A DNA stretch of 64,000 nucleotides from Cladocopium goreaui (Eukaryota > Sar > Dinophyceae > Suessiales > Symbiodiniaceae). The DNA is taken from assembly GCA_947184155.2 (NCBI GenBank), contig CAMXCT020001708.1:62001-126000 (forward strand), given 5' to 3'. The notes under the pieces are model-generated. The model searched no databases, was not told where the DNA came from, and saw only the letters and a list, made by a program, of their open reading frames with translations. This document shows, one piece after another, positions 34,801 to 47,100 of this stretch (positions are counted from its first letter, which is position 1; the number at the start of each line of letters is the position of its first letter). The position numbers and the translations under genes were made by a program.

Positions 34801-35710
34801 CTTCATGGGTTGAACCTGGTTGAACCTCGGAAATCTCTTCTGTTCGTGGCCTGGCACGTGGATAAGGCATGAAAGAGCCCAAGCCCAAAAGTTCTCTAGA
34901 TGACACCAAGAACACCCACAGTTTGCCAAGGAAGCAGGGGGTGTGCATTTCCAAATAGCTGAATTTGATCTTGTGAAATCATATTAAATCTAGAGTTGAT
35001 CCGAACATACAGCAAGAACACACAAGAACCACTAGACATCAGCTGTGCAACAAATCTAGGCGAAGCATGGCCAAACGAAAATGAATATAGACAATGGGGA
35101 CAAAGTCTAGGATCTCTACTTCAGACATGCAAACTCAAAGACAAGAGCATAAAAGCTAAACTCCAGACTTCAGACCTAGAACGGAAACCAAGATTAGCAC
35201 AGAGACGCGCTGCAAATCTCAGAAAGGTTCTTCGGCAAAGACTGACGAAATCTAATCTCTTTCTCAATTTCGGTTCTGCTCCAGTCAATGACCCCAATCT
35301 AAAAAGCAAAGCAAATTAAGTGCAGATCAGCAGACCCATGCCATTTCTCAATGGTTCAGTGCATTTCAGTGCTTAGTTTGATGCCACTGCCGTTGCTCAC
35401 AAGGCCCACCTGGTCCTTTGGTGCAATCCATGAAGACGAGGCTTTGGCGATGACAGACACCGGGGAGCTCTACCATTTCAGCTTCTCACTGCGACAGTGG
35501 CGTGGGCCATGGCGTCTTGGTGCTAAGCAAGGCATCCAAGGCATCCAAGGCATCCAAGGCATCCAAGGCGTGAGTTGGCAAGGAGCTTGCAGCAGCAGCT
35601 CTGGAGACTGGATCCTGGTTGGAATCACTGAGGCCAATGCACAAGTCTGGCAGCTTTCTCGGAAGGCCCTGCAAGTTGCGGCGACGCATGTTCAAATAGA
35701 ACAGGTGTGA
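22167..35710 (+). CDS. Multi-pass membrane protein with proposed beta-propeller C-terminus
   Basis: Proposed exons: 22167-24370, 24604-24735, 34504-34627 and 35404-35710. Exon 2 ends in phase 1 (TTA G|GTATGT) and exon 3 supplies two bases (CCACAG|GC ATC). Exon 3 ends in phase 2 (GGC AG|GTGG) and exon 4 supplies one (ACAAG|G CCC). The joined reading GHKILGIAVWRGRIVMLEPS looks like a propeller blade, and later blades include DEALAMTDTGELYHFSFSL and SGDWILVGITEANAQVWQL. The 24370 to 24604 junction has a phase conflict and is unresolved. Exon 4 ends with TGA at 35708, or could donate at GTGTGA after 35704. Intron 3 (24736-34503) holds a satellite array and a complete separate gene. Function unknown; no family named with confidence. 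Confidence 0.6.
24604..24735 (+). CDS. Exon 2 of the membrane/propeller gene
   Basis: Reads ENDCHLWPADTECKRSPLDA, then QSAALDGAQGSRDGHKIL, open from the TAA at 24600 and ending G|GTATGT. The acceptor is CTAAG at 24600-24603. It enters with two bases, which needs a phase-1 donor upstream that I cannot place; this is the weak point of the gene model. Confidence 0.5.
   Translation, partial: EKMIATFGQQTLSANARHWMLHRLSYSQQHWMVHKARGMGIRF
25560..25980. repeat. GTT trinucleotide tract with GGTTGTT and GGTGTT blocks
   Basis: About 400 bp of almost pure (GTT)n, interrupted by GTTGGTTGTTG repeats near 25733-25775 and (GGTGTT)n near 25870-25905, then grading into CTG/CTGCGG triplets that run into the first unit of the 215-bp array. 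All three frames on both strands are open (poly-Cys, -Val, -Leu, -Asn, -Thr, -Gln), so the long ORFs here are artefacts. Confidence 0.95.
25981..31383. repeat. 215-bp tandem repeat array, about 25 units
   Basis: The block GAAAAACAATAGTTTTCGAC recurs about 26 times at close to 215-bp spacing. Each unit holds a CTG/CTC-rich stretch, GAAGCTGAAAACGCACGCTG, GACAGGGAAACACAGTGGCC, GGAACGGCGCCAAAATCGAG, the AAAAC-AATA-GTTTT mini-hairpin and a doubled GAGACATAGT. Units are nearly identical. Shortened units occur near 27486, 27755, 29170-29215, 29815, 30410, 30600 and 31304-31340. Because 215 is not a multiple of 3, minus-strand frames of about 140 codons recur unit by unit; I treat these as by-products. 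The array lies wholly within intron 3 of the membrane-protein gene. Confidence 0.95.
31446..31530. repeat. CGTAGT/AGT microsatellite
   Basis: Hexanucleotide (CGTAGT and CGTAGC) then (AGT)n. On + it translates as Arg-Ser repeats and on - as Tyr/Asp repeats. It resembles an SR domain only because of the repeat. Confidence 0.9.
31960..33980 (+). CDS. Secreted/Golgi glycosyltransferase-like protein, two exons, nested in an intron
   Basis: Exon 1 is 31960-33381 and exon 2 is 33522-33980; the 140-bp intron is GT-AG, phase 0 at both ends (EHALML to GVKSPTRMAFFEFYSMSIPL). The ATG at 31960 begins a signal-peptide-like stretch (MSYHLRLLRGVSLLLFFGSS); the frame also opens earlier at 31831. After an alpha-helical N-terminal half comes a Rossmann-like region (VRLVAVGTHPTLTLEAV, LDFDLLVCTSPFIVCSLLQQ, LLGRSDVVLASNNPILAEQM), then the C-terminal block with FFEFYSMSIPLLMPDASWSY. 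Such 'EFYSM-IP' segments occur in exostosin-like and other GT-B-type transferases, so a glycosyltransferase is the best guess, not proven. It has its own start and stop inside intron 3 of the membrane-protein gene, on the same strand. Confidence 0.6.
34504..34627 (+). CDS. Exon 3 of the membrane/propeller gene
   Basis: Two bases, 40 codons and two bases, between TTGCCACAG|GC and GGCAG|GTGG, reading IAVWRGRIVMLEPSGRSWAM and LPMPKLDALSLASLMSG. Entry and exit phases agree with the exons at 24604 and 35404, although the upstream partner is 9.8 kb away. Confidence 0.6.
35404..35710 (+). CDS. Exon 4 of the membrane/propeller gene, with GIQ repeat
   Basis: Begins after CTCACAAG at 35403, taking one base to complete an Arg codon. 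Reads PTWSFGAIHEDEALAMTDTG, then propeller-like strands, and ends QIEQV-stop at 35708-35710. A perfect 9-bp minisatellite at 35529-35570 adds four Gly-Ile-Gln units in frame, probably lengthening a loop. GTGTGA at 35705 could alternatively be a donor. Confidence 0.6.
35529..35570 (+). repeat. Coding minisatellite, GGCATCCAA x4
   Basis: Four perfect copies of a 9-bp unit in frame in exon 4, encoding (GIQ)4 and then GV. The multiple-of-three unit keeps the frame open whatever the copy number. Confidence 0.9.
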
Positions 35711-35987
35711 TTTGCTTCCGCAAGGTACATTTCAGATCAATGTTGCAAGAAGCAGCATTGCGAATTACCTTTGCACTGCAAGAAAACCTTTGGTCAATTT
35801 CACGCGTTTTTGATTTTGTTTCCTGACCATACAATTATGTTTTCTGCGTATTGTGTTCCCACTTCACTCACCCACTGTGCCCGAACCATATTCTGGTAAC
35901 ATCTGGAAACATTTTAAAAATCCAAAGTGCCTACGAGCTGCAAGAACTCAAGTGATTTTCCCCAAGCGCTCGGATCGCGCATGTAGC

Positions 35988-37007
35988 ATGTTTTGGTGCT
36001 GCGCGCGGGATGATGCCGCTGTCACCCTGGCCCTGGACAATGCAAATGCAAGGCCAACGGTTCCAGTCGCGCTTAGTCACTTGGATTGAACGGTAACCTG
36101 ACTCGCCACCGTGCAGCAACCAGTAGAAGGGCGGTGAGTCCAATCTAGAACCCTGGCCCTGGGCCTTCCAAAGGTATGTAAAGGTTAACAATGGTTAACA
36201 TGTCCCTGATGCCCCATCTCTACAAGTTGCACTTGGATCATTTGGATCATTTGCATCACTTGGCAGTGATCGTAAAAAAATCTCGTCAGGTGACGAGCTG
36301 GTGCTCCGGCTGAACAGCGACGAGCTGAAGCGCTTGGACCTGGATCTCTCTGATCCAAAGTGCATCATCCTGGCCAGTTGCGATGGAGCAGCTGCGGACT
36401 GGAATCAAAGGAGTCCAAATCAGATCTTTCCTTTTGATCGCATTGTCACCTGACCATACTTGACCCGGAATCTCTTCGAAAAATGACCTTATATATATAA
36501 TTATATATATAACCTTATATATAACGTCATATCATATTGTATATCTTTGGGCAAATGCCTAAAAAGAATGGAAATGGAAGATTTGAATCCTACGTTTGGA
36601 GTTGATCCTGTTGATCATGCACTAAGGTGAAGATCGACGGCAAGCAATGTGAATCGCAAGACTTTCTGGACATCCTTTCGAGGGATAAAGGCAGCTTGGT
36701 AGAACTGTCTGTGGAAAGACCACTCAAGCATCTCTTGTACCTGAAGAAACCAGGTCGCTTGGGTCTGGATCTGATGTTTACCAAAGTGGATGCCAAACCC
36801 TGGCGCGCATCGGTGAAGCCCTGGATCGCTTCTATCAGCAACGACGGCCTTGTGGCAGAGTGGAACGCCAGCATGCCCGAACTCGCAATTAGCGAGCACG
36901 ATCGCATCATCAGCATCAATTCTAAGGCTGGATCACCAGGCGAGCTTGTGGATGTCCTGAGTGCAGCCGAAGTCATTGAGATGGAGGTTTTACACTACAA
37001 CTTCTGA
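35988..37007 (+). CDS. Small protein with two PDZ-like domains
   Basis: Proposed exons: 35988 to about 36060 (MFWCCARDDAAVTLALDNAN; 3' edge unresolved), 36290-36444 and 36627-37007. The 36444 to 36627 junction is phase 0 (CGCATT|GTCACC to CTAAG|GTGAAG) and restores a PDZ-like motif, FDRIVKIDGKQCES. The first domain contains LDLDLSDPKCIILASCDGAA and DWNQRSPNQIFPFDRI. The second contains LGLDLMFTKVDAKPWRASVK, GLVAEWNASMPELAISEHDR and IISINSKAGSPGELVDVL. PDZ domains bind peptide C-termini; here they suggest a scaffold. It ends with TGA at 37005. The phase between exons 1 and 2 does not match, so an exon may be missing. Confidence 0.65.
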
Positions 37008-37329
37008 TGTTTGCATAGCCACTTTTTTGCGGGGCTGTGAGCCTGGATATCCCAGCCAGGATGTTAAAGGCATCGCTGTGGTAAATTCAACCGATCTTTA
37101 GCACTTTAGCTGATCGAGCGATGCCTCGGTCCACCAATGTGAGAGAGTTTCACCAAGCAAAGCATCACAAGAAAGCCAGAGCCGCTTGCAAAAGACTTGG
37201 ACGACTTGGAATTGCCTCAAAATTTGGAATCTCATACAAGCCATTTCAATCCCATGGTCTATCATATCTATCATGTCATATCATGGTCACCTATTTGCTG
37301 GATAAAGAATGATAAAGATCTGCCCAAAG

Positions 37330-37587
37330 TTGGGGAGCCCAATCCCAGGTCACCTTGCCGCACACAGACTGTGACACAGACACAAAGTGATTTGGTTTGG
37401 GACCGCATGTCGATGTTGAGTGTGTTGAGTGTGTCTAGGCGTACTGAGAGCCAGAGTGACGCCAAAGTGGCTGGATCACAGACTGAAACTCCAACGCCGA
37501 GATCGCCGCGAGGTCGAGGGAGGTTCTTGAGATCGACAGCGAGTCGCAGGAGCCTTAGAATGCGACCATCAAGCGAGCTGACATGAT
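37330..37587 (+). CDS. Ser/Thr/Arg-rich exon, probable N-terminal part of the second coiled-coil gene
   Basis: The open frame from about 37330 reads GEPNPRSPCRTQTVTQTQSD, then RTESQSDAKVAGSQTETPTP and RSPRGRGRFLRSTASRRSLR, ending with TGA at 37585. The low-complexity, basic, SP/TP-rich composition suggests a disordered, phosphorylatable head. The link to the coiled-coil exons from 38155 is inferred from order and strand only. A shorter candidate exon, MATAEELLQAMCHQ, lies at about 38042 with a good initiation context. Confidence 0.45.
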
Positions 37588-38154
37588 ATGACCCACCCAG
37601 ACTTAGACATCTGGTCCTGTAAGGCCTGGTGATCCGGAAACATGAGTCACGCCAGTAGTGAAAAAAGGCGTTTGCAGTGCTTTTGCAAGTCCCCAGAGAG
37701 AGAGAATAGTAACAAACCGCTACCATCTACCGTTTTGACATGGTTTTGATGGTGGTTCATTTGGTCTACTAATTGTAATGGTGTGGTATTTTGTGGGGAC
37801 ACCAGTCACAGCTATTCACAGCAATGCTGATGGAGAGGCCTTTCAGAAACCGGCAAATGCCACCACCTTTTGCCTGAATTCGTGGTCGCAATGCCGCAAT
37901 GCCATGATTCAAAAGCTTGGGCTATCAATTGTTCATGATTAAGAAGCTCTGTGACTAACCTATTAGCAGTAGGGTCTGATTCAACTGCTATAGCTAAATC
38001 TTGACAGAAATATATTTTTTTTGCACCCCAGCATTCCGGCCATGGCAACAGCCGAAGAACTTCTTCAGGCGATGTGCCACCAGTATGCCACCTGTGTTTG
38101 GATCGGTGTTGATTTGGTGCTCAAGTTCCATCAAGTTCCATATGTTCCATGCAG

Positions 38155-41100
38155 GAACTGGAGCGAGAAAGAGCAGCCAGACAGGCACGCCAGTGTGAAG
38201 CGGGTAGGATGGTGTTGTCCAGGCCCCACTTAAAACAGCGTTGAAACTTCAAACTGAGAGAAGCTTGAGCAGAGATCTTGAAGAAGTAGGTAACAACCCA
38301 CACTAGCAGTCACTGGCAGTAGCATTGTCCGAATTGTCCCCACTTTTCACCTATCCCTGTAGTTTTTCTTCGGCAGAACTTACCATGGAACATCAATGGA
38401 ACATACCAGGAGCTCGAAGAAGCCCTACAGAAAGCGGCTGAATATGGCTGTCAGCTCAGTGCGCAGGTGCAGGACAGCCGGCGTACTGTTTGAGCCGTTT
38501 GAGCCTTCCTTGCTCGCCAAACATGGGACAATTGGCCAACGTGGGCCAGTGTTTTTTGATTTTTTTGATTAACTACGAAAAATCGGTTGATATCCATGTG
38601 CGTTTTTGAGTCAGCATTTCATTTTTTCCAGAGGAGAAACGATTCAGTAGCTGATCTTGAGATTCAAAGCAGCATGATTCGATGTGGCAGGAGCAGCAGC
38701 AGACAATCCTGGAGTACAGAGAAAAGGTGTGGAACTGAGGTAAGCTGAGGATTGTCAACCTGTTGCCTTGAGCATCTTGATCACTAGACTTAGTTGCACA
38801 TCATGTCATGTCAACTCGAAGCGTTATCCATAGAAATTCAGGAAACACCACAATTGCTGGGACAAAACATCCATTCGCCGGCTATTTTTATGTTCACCAG
38901 GGATACAGGGTTTTGACCCGTCCTTGTAACCCCTCGAATAAGAAATTGATGGTTCCGTACAGTCCTACCAGGTATGCAAGATGACGGCACATATTTCTCA
39001 GATCTGGACCCTTGAGGTCCAAAGCTTTGAAGAGACTCCATCGGTGAAAAGTCAGGCATGGCGGGTGGATGTGACCACAACATACCACAACGATCACGTG
39101 AAGATCTGGAGTCCCGGCTTAAACTGCTTCACCCCATCCTCCGTGAATCTCCGTGATGGTCCACTGGTACCCAAATTTGGAGCGCCATGTCGACAGGCGC
39201 AGAGCTTTCGCAGGATGTCGCAAAGTCGCAACGGGCCTTGGAGAACAGATCAACCACTGAACCTGGGTTTCTGTGAGTGTGAACTTTAAAGACCCAGAGC
39301 TTGACTGGCTGTTGGCATTGTGAAGCCTGAATGATCTGAAAGGCTCAAGCCTTTTGTTTGTTCATGGTTGTTCCGAGGTCGCGCAAGCACTGTCGCGTTT
39401 GGCTCCGATACCATGAGTTTTGGTCTCAGCCAAATGCTTCGGCCAAATCTGTGCCGAGAAGTCTTCTTACTTATCCTGCATCATCATTACCCCAGTGCAT
39501 CATCATTACCCCAGTCCATTCAATCTCAAAATGGACTTATCTCATTTTAGGCAACTGGCAAGAGGATGAAACGTGCTGTGTGTTGATGATTGGCAGCGTC
39601 GCATCGCAAAACCCAACATTGGCGCAGGCAAGGTTGCTTTTCTGCCTGGAAGTGCTGACAGCGATGATGAGGACCAGAGATTCAGTGGTCACATGTTCCG
39701 AGAGGTAGATATGTGGAAAATGAATGAAAATGATATGAAAGATGCTTGAATGAGTCCTCATCCTAGTTATAGCTGGAATTGATTCAATGTTTTCTTTGAA
39801 GTCTCCATACTCTAGCAAGGCTTAGAATCCGAATCTAACAGTTACCCGCAGAACCTAACCTTCGCCCGATGACATAATATATATCTTTTTTCCCGCGGTT
39901 TGAATACATGTTTCATCCACGGTTCTAACCGCACTGCAGGGATGGACGGTACACTAGGTGTGGCCATGTGTGGCCTCGCCATGCGTACGACACAAAATTT
40001 GCTTCATGGTTCGTTTCACAACAATTTGCCAACCCTTCGCAGACTTCGTGGGGGTCCGTGGAAAAGAATGGCCGTTTCGTGCGAGAAAATACAGGCTCCG
40101 GGCAAACGCCCGGTTCTGTGCGAACAGTTATAATGGACCCATTTCCATCCATGTCCCTATTGTTGAATAACCCGACAACCCTCCCAACACACAACATACT
40201 GTAAATTCACCCATTCCCCAAACCATAAAATTTCAAAAATATTTCTGAAACACATCAATTTACAATCAACTGAATTACAAATCAACCAATGCCCAAACAT
40301 CGAATCAGACAACAAATCAACCAACAAACAACCATAATATGTCTATACCAGAATCTATCCAATAAAAACTGTTCAATGAACGCTGGCTGCGTTACTACTG
40401 GTGATGTTGCTGCTAGCTGTAGCAAACGGCCATTGTCATTGTGGTTCGGTCTTCCTGCTGAAATCACATTTTGTATCAAAAGTATTTCAGACATCTCCCA
40501 CTAATAATTATTAATAATTTGCCTTGTTCTTCTTTCAACCTTCCATTGTATCAGGACCATCGAAAATATCTTCCCTCACCACGACTCTTGAAAAATGCCA
40601 CATCTCTGTTCGGAAGCTTTCCTGCATACTTTTCATTATCATCAAGCACCCCGATAATTTCAGCATAGGTAGGATGATGTTTTAACCCATACTTGCCAAG
40701 CGTATTGACATTATATGACATTATCATGCGTTATCCGACAAATGTTGTTTTCGGAATAAGTAATATAATATAATATCATATCATATGATATAATATAATA
40801 TAACAGTATAACATAATATTATATAACACAATATAATATAATATAATAAAATAAAATATAATATAATATAATATAATGTATTACAACATATATATATATA
40901 TGTATAATGAAAAATAGTTAATTTTATATATATATAATAAATATAATAGGTATAATATTTATAATAGATATATTAGATATAATATATATAATATATAAAA
41001 TATAAAATATGTATAATATATATTTTATATATAATATATATAATATATAAAATATATAATATATATATTATATATTTTATATATTTTATTATATATATAA

Positions 41101-44100
41101 TATATGTTTTATATAATATAAAATAGATATGTTTAATATACATCATATGTAATATATATATATATCATAGTATATATTTATCTATCATGATTTAATACAT
41201 CTTGAATGTAATTAATATATATTTATATACAAATATATATATAGTGTGTATATATATATTGTAATATTTGATATTTAGTGTTTAACAGCATATAGTTTAT
41301 AATTTCTAACATTTAATTATATTTTCAATAATCTTTCATATGTAATATTCAATGTACTTTTTATATATAATATATACTATGTAATTCGCAATATTTGAAA
41401 TATAACGTGCGATTTTTTTTATATTATTTGAAATATTTTATATATGATATATAATATATGATTTAATGTAACGCAATGTAAATAACAATATTTTTTCTTC
41501 TATACTACTTACATGTCGAAACTGAATTATTTGATGGTTTAAATGCTCGAAAGTGGTTGGAATTAAATGTTAAATGTGTGTATCCCTTTGGATTTCACTA
41601 GTCGCTCTCGCAAGTTGATTTCTATAATTTACTTTTTTATTTGTTTCAAGTATATCATGTAAATCATGTCTATAAGTCTATAAGATCTTAATTTGTCCAC
41701 CGCCTCTCTTTCATCAAGTTTGTCCTTTAACCGTTTTTAACCAGTTTAGATATTTTGTGTCCTTGTGATATTTTAACCAGTTTAGATATTTTGTTGGTCT
41801 TGTTCATTTACCGCCTATACTATAGCCTTTAGTTGTAGGTGCATTTACAGTTCCAATTTTGGTTTGCCTGTTTGTTGTCGGTTGGTCCTGTGTATTTATT
41901 GAACATTGACTAAATATTGCATACATTTGCTTAGAAATTAAATATTCTCATCATAAACAATACTGCCACACTCTGTCAATTCTATATGTTTGGATTTGTT
42001 CAATATCTGGCAATATGCCTTGGATTTGTTCAATCTCTGCGAATGCTCCTCCGTTTCCCTTTTATAATTTTGAAAGCAATCAATGGCGGACCCATCTTGG
42101 CATCAACTCCAGTGAAATTTACACAACCATTTTTTTCAGTTGAGAACGCCATTCCACACATGTATTTTCTCTAAACCCTCTGTATGAAATACTCACTGAG
42201 TTTTGGTCAGCATTGATGACATGTAAAGCGCGTCTTAAAAAGTAAAAGGTTTCAGGCAACGATTGAATTTCAACTTCTGGATGCTTCTTTGAAGCTATTT
42301 GTAGCTGGTAAGCCTCTGGTAAGCCAATGAACTATCAGCAAATCCCTTTCCTGCTTGACCTGGTATGTTTTCAGGGTCTCCTCCATTGATTTGCCTATTC
42401 ATTGGATGGAAAAAGTAATTCATAGTAATTCTGTCGTTTAAATACGTAATTATCAACCACATAATTCGCATATATTTCTCCCCCTCTTGGTTGCCGATAT
42501 AAAGTGACAAAGGCATGTGCCAGTTTAGAGGCTGATTTTTAATAATGGTCGCGTTAATCATTGTTAATCTCACCTCCACATGTGTTGTGTTAAAAGTATG
42601 TGTGATAGGATGGTATTGTTGGGCTATCATGTTCAGACTGTTGACCCTCCAACAGATGTCTTGTGATGTTGCTATTAACCGTGTTATCTAAAGTTTCGAC
42701 ATCAGCAAGTACAATAACATGATGAATTTCCCAACTTGTTGAAGCATTACAGTCTTGAAAACCCTTTGAATTTCTGGTAAAATGACGAGTTGTTCATTGA
42801 ACACGGTTTCGGTGAAATTTGTTGTGTTGAATGAGGTAGTGGATGGGTGTTGGCGGTCACAATTTTCTATCAACCTAGCTTTGCCCAACTTCCCATTAGA
42901 TAATTTACACCAAAAGTTCATCCCCTTTCAAAGGCATCTCCTACTGGTTACTGTTTGGGTTGCTTGTTGCAAATCCTTTTGAATATTGGTTTGTTGAGTA
43001 GCATCTTCACTATGATTTTTGTGATGGATTTGTTAAGATATGTTAAGATTGTGCTTGAAATGATGGAATGGAAAGATTGAGTTGAGAGGTTCTTGTGAAA
43101 TGTTTGGTGGATAATGTTTTTGAATGTTGGTTTTCATGGTTTGTTTTAAATCTTGGTTCAATAATGATGGTTTTTGAAAGTTTGGTTTCGTTATTGTCTT
43201 GGTTGATTAAGAATTTATGGGTTGGTTATGCCATGTTATGTTTTTGTTGTGATGGTTGGTTTTGGTGGTTTGGTTGCTTGAATATGTTTGTTGATTAGTG
43301 CTTTGAATAATCAACCTTGTGGGTTTGTTCATTGAATATTTTTTATGGTTAATTAAATGTTATACGGTATAGAAATGTAAAAAATATTCTGGCTGGATAT
43401 TGGTCGATTGCTTGATTGAAAATTATCTATATATATATATATGTCGATCGGATGTGTTTGGATTGATTAAATTTGTGTTGTGTGTTGGAGAGGGTTGGCG
43501 TTCAGTGGTCACCGGTCGCATCCTGAAAGGACAAAAAGCGGCCGGGCAACGCGACGCAACGCCGAGGTCGTGGAGGAAAAACGATGATGGCTGGACTCTT
43601 AGACGACCTGCACGCTGCAGCCAGTAGATGCTACGTTTGCGACCTGCAAACAAGTGAAGCTGAGTGGGTTGCCAATATAGATATATATAGATATATACAT
43701 ATATAGATATATACATATATAGATATATACATATATATATATAGATAGATATATAGATTTACAGATATATAGATATATATATATATGTATATATATGTAC
43801 ATACATACATATAATTATACATACATACATATAATTATACTGTATCTATTGTGAAACCAGCGTTTTGGCACAGAGCCACGAAAACATTGATGGAAGATGA
43901 GCAAATGTTGCAACATGTTGGGTCAACCGTAGGGGTTTGCCGAAGCAAACAAGGTTTCTGAGCTCGTGACCATTGGGTGGGGGGTGGTGGGGGTGGGGGG
44001 GTTGGGGGAGTGGGCGGGGGAGTAATAACGTTCAGGCAGTTTGCGTTCCATAGAACTCATTATCCAACATTGGAATAGCTGTCCGTGGGGTGTGGGGGGG

Positions 44101-47100
44101 TGGGGGGGGTTGGGGGGTGGGGTGAAGAGGGGCCCTAGCGTCTACTTCAAGATCAGCTAAGGCGTCTTCCCCAATGACAGCACTATTTTACTCTCAGCCT
44201 GTTGCCGGTCAGTGCTTGGGTTACTCTATATACCTCTCGAGCCTTGAAGGGCGCATATAAATGTGCTCAATACTCATGCATGTACCTCTGTTAGGTATTA
44301 GGTCGAAACAAAAACATGGGGGGGAGTAATAACGTTCGAACAATTCATCGAACAATGGCACCAAACATTCGAACAATTCATCGAAACTCAACATGGCTCC
44401 GAAGGAAATCTAATTATGCTGTTCCAATAAAACACACAACTTTATTTCTCTTTCCAACAAATCACAAGTTCAAAAATCCTGCTAATTTTTCCGCGGGATC
44501 CCGCGAAAAAATCTTGTTCGCAAAACATGAACCTGGTTCAAACAATCATCCCTTATCATGCAAACATCTTGCAAATGCTAATGTGAAACCAATGAAAAAC
44601 ACTGAAAATACCATGAAATTTCCTCCTACTAAACGGCTGCGGATGGACATACATGATCTTAACATATGTTACCCTTCTTGCAAACTCATTCCGACTCACC
44701 GCAAACCCCCCCGGCAAACCCAACATGTTGCAACTCAATACAGGTTTTGCCTTCAAAAATGCGGCCGCGAATTTGGAAGCTGGCGTCTAATTCTAATATT
44801 GTGACCCCATTTTTGGGGGAATCTAGCCCTTGTTTTGTTGTTTTGGGGCTGCAAAATGCAAACAGGAGTTGCTCCATACGGGGGAGGCAAGGACGATCCG
44901 CCAGTTATGTGCTTCCGCCAATGCAAGCTGGCAGCCGTGCATATCGGCAATACTCTGAGGGCATATGCCCGATAACCTTCATTTACTACTTATTTGATCT
45001 TATTTGCAGTTCCGGCTTTGGGCCCCTCTACCCCCATAGAATCTTAACGAACTCCGATTTCGAGTGCAATGATGTACCGGAGGCGGAGGAGTTAATTTTA
45101 AAACGGCAAAGCTCCTATTGGAATTGCTGTATGGGGTTCCTCCACGAAAGCTGAATACTTGCAAATTTACAGTCAAGCGCTGCTCCTCCTCCATGATGCT
45201 TGTGTAAAGTGTTTCAACCCCAGCATGTTTGCTGCAGTTCTGCAGCACGGGTTTCCTTGCGTCTTTTGAAACTTATGTGGTCCTTCTGGTTTTGCGCTGC
45301 GATTCGGGCCCAACTTTAGGGTTGTGGGTGTGCACGCATTTTGCCCTCTAACTCTGTACCCTCAATGTGTATATATATATATATCACATTATATATACAT
45401 ATATCACATTATATATATATCATATATCACATTATATGATCATATTACGTTGCTTGTGGCTTATTCGTATGGAGGCTGCAAGATCTGCAAGTTACTTGGC
45501 ACAAACGAGTTGGCAGTTCAGCGATTGTAGACCGAGGTCGAAGATTTGATGCAGCACAACCAGTCGCAACCAACTCAAATTGGATCCAGATGCCTAGAAG
45601 TTCCTGGGAGATTCTGAGATCCGGACCACTCACAACTTCACAACACTTGAACGATCCGACTCCTAGGTTGGAGGAAGATGTGAGGCGGTTGCAGCAAAAA
45701 CTTGAGGAGCGGTGGCAAATAGAAATTAAAGAAGTATAGTATGGGCACAGGACACCTGCTCACGTATATATATATATATATGCATATATATATATTATAA
45801 TTATAATTATTGACCGCAATCATTTGATTATTGTGCAGTCAAACCACAGGTGGTCACAGGCCATCATAGAATATTACCGAATTTTGTGCGTGTCCCTCGA
45901 GTGTCGAGGAGCAGGAGGATTCAGATGAGGACTCTGACGAAGGACCCGTGCGATCTCTGTGACATCAGCTGCCATGGGAACCCAGTCGCAACCTTCATGA
46001 TAAGCCATATCAAAGCCACGTAGAGACATGAACAATAGCGATAAAGAACAACAAAGGCATTGTGTATGGTCATCATGGTCATAGTCACACGATTGACAGA
46101 GATGTGCGAATACGTGCGACAAGCACATCATGATACCGGATTCCACATACATACAGTAGATATCAGATACCCAGAACTGCCGTGTTGGTGAGGACAGCTC
46201 AGACCAAAGAGACGTTCAAGGAAAGGTTTAAGACCCGACCAGTTTGTTGAGCGCTGAGTTGCCAGAAGCTGCATCCTTGACCACTTCAATTCCTTAGCAA
46301 CAGCCTCACAGGTATATTCAATTCAATGTTAGTCAATGTTCATATATGTTGATGAGATGAAATTTGATTCCAAGGAGGGTCACAATGAAGAAGAAGTTTG
46401 GGTCGAAGAAGACTCTGAGGCTTGCCACGACTTTGTTTCCGGAAATTTTGTTCACCCAGTGATGGTCTGTTCATGTTTGTTCAGTGATCATGGAGAGTCA
46501 ACTTCCATAGGTGCAGATCAGCAATCTCCGGCAGCAACTGCAAGAAGCTCGGAAGGAGTTTGCTGCGAAACAGAGGGCCCTGGAGGTTCACCTCTCAGCT
46601 TTGATGATCATCGGAGAAGCGGAATTCATATGGCAGCAGCATAAGCATGCAGAAGCTAAATGAAGCCAACAGTTGCTGCTTCATGTTGCTTCATGTTGCT
46701 TCCATTGTTTGAGATTTTCAAGCAACCAGTGTAACCAGTATTGTCATTCTGCGGACTGACAGATTTTGACGGCTGTTTTGGTGTTCAGATTGTTCGGGGC
46801 TTTGCGCCAGGCGGAGGTGGATGCAAAGAAGCAAGAAATCCAGGAACATCGACAGGCCGAGCAGGAAGCCAAAGCAAGTAACTCACAAAGTGTGGCGAAG
46901 TTAAAGGCCTGGCAGGGCCTGGAATCCTGGGAAACATTTTTTGAAACGAAAAAGGAAACTCCGTGAAGCTCCAGGGTGTATCCCCCAATGCATATCAATG
47001 AATTAATTACATTTAATTACTACACGACAAAGTCCATGATGTGCATGTTCAATGCCGAGAGACGTAAGCCTACTGGCTTCCGCATGTGCCTCCCTGCTGC

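Larger units (their letters stand above)
39705..45666. other. AT-rich gene desert
   Basis: No supported exon apart from one weak ORF at 43587. It includes an extreme A/T tract (40740-41480), AT microsatellites, G-rich tracts and a GC-rich hairpin, listed separately. If exons at 39.7 and 45.7 kb belong to one gene, this is a 6-kb intron. Confidence 0.5.

Noticed and set aside
42295-42630. 111-codon minus-strand ORF
   Set aside because: No family features, no supporting exons, and the same composition as surrounding non-coding DNA.
44316-44804. 162-codon + ORF in the AT-rich desert
   Set aside because: Asn/Lys/His-rich composition typical of AT-rich non-coding DNA, overlapped by other open frames and without splice partners.
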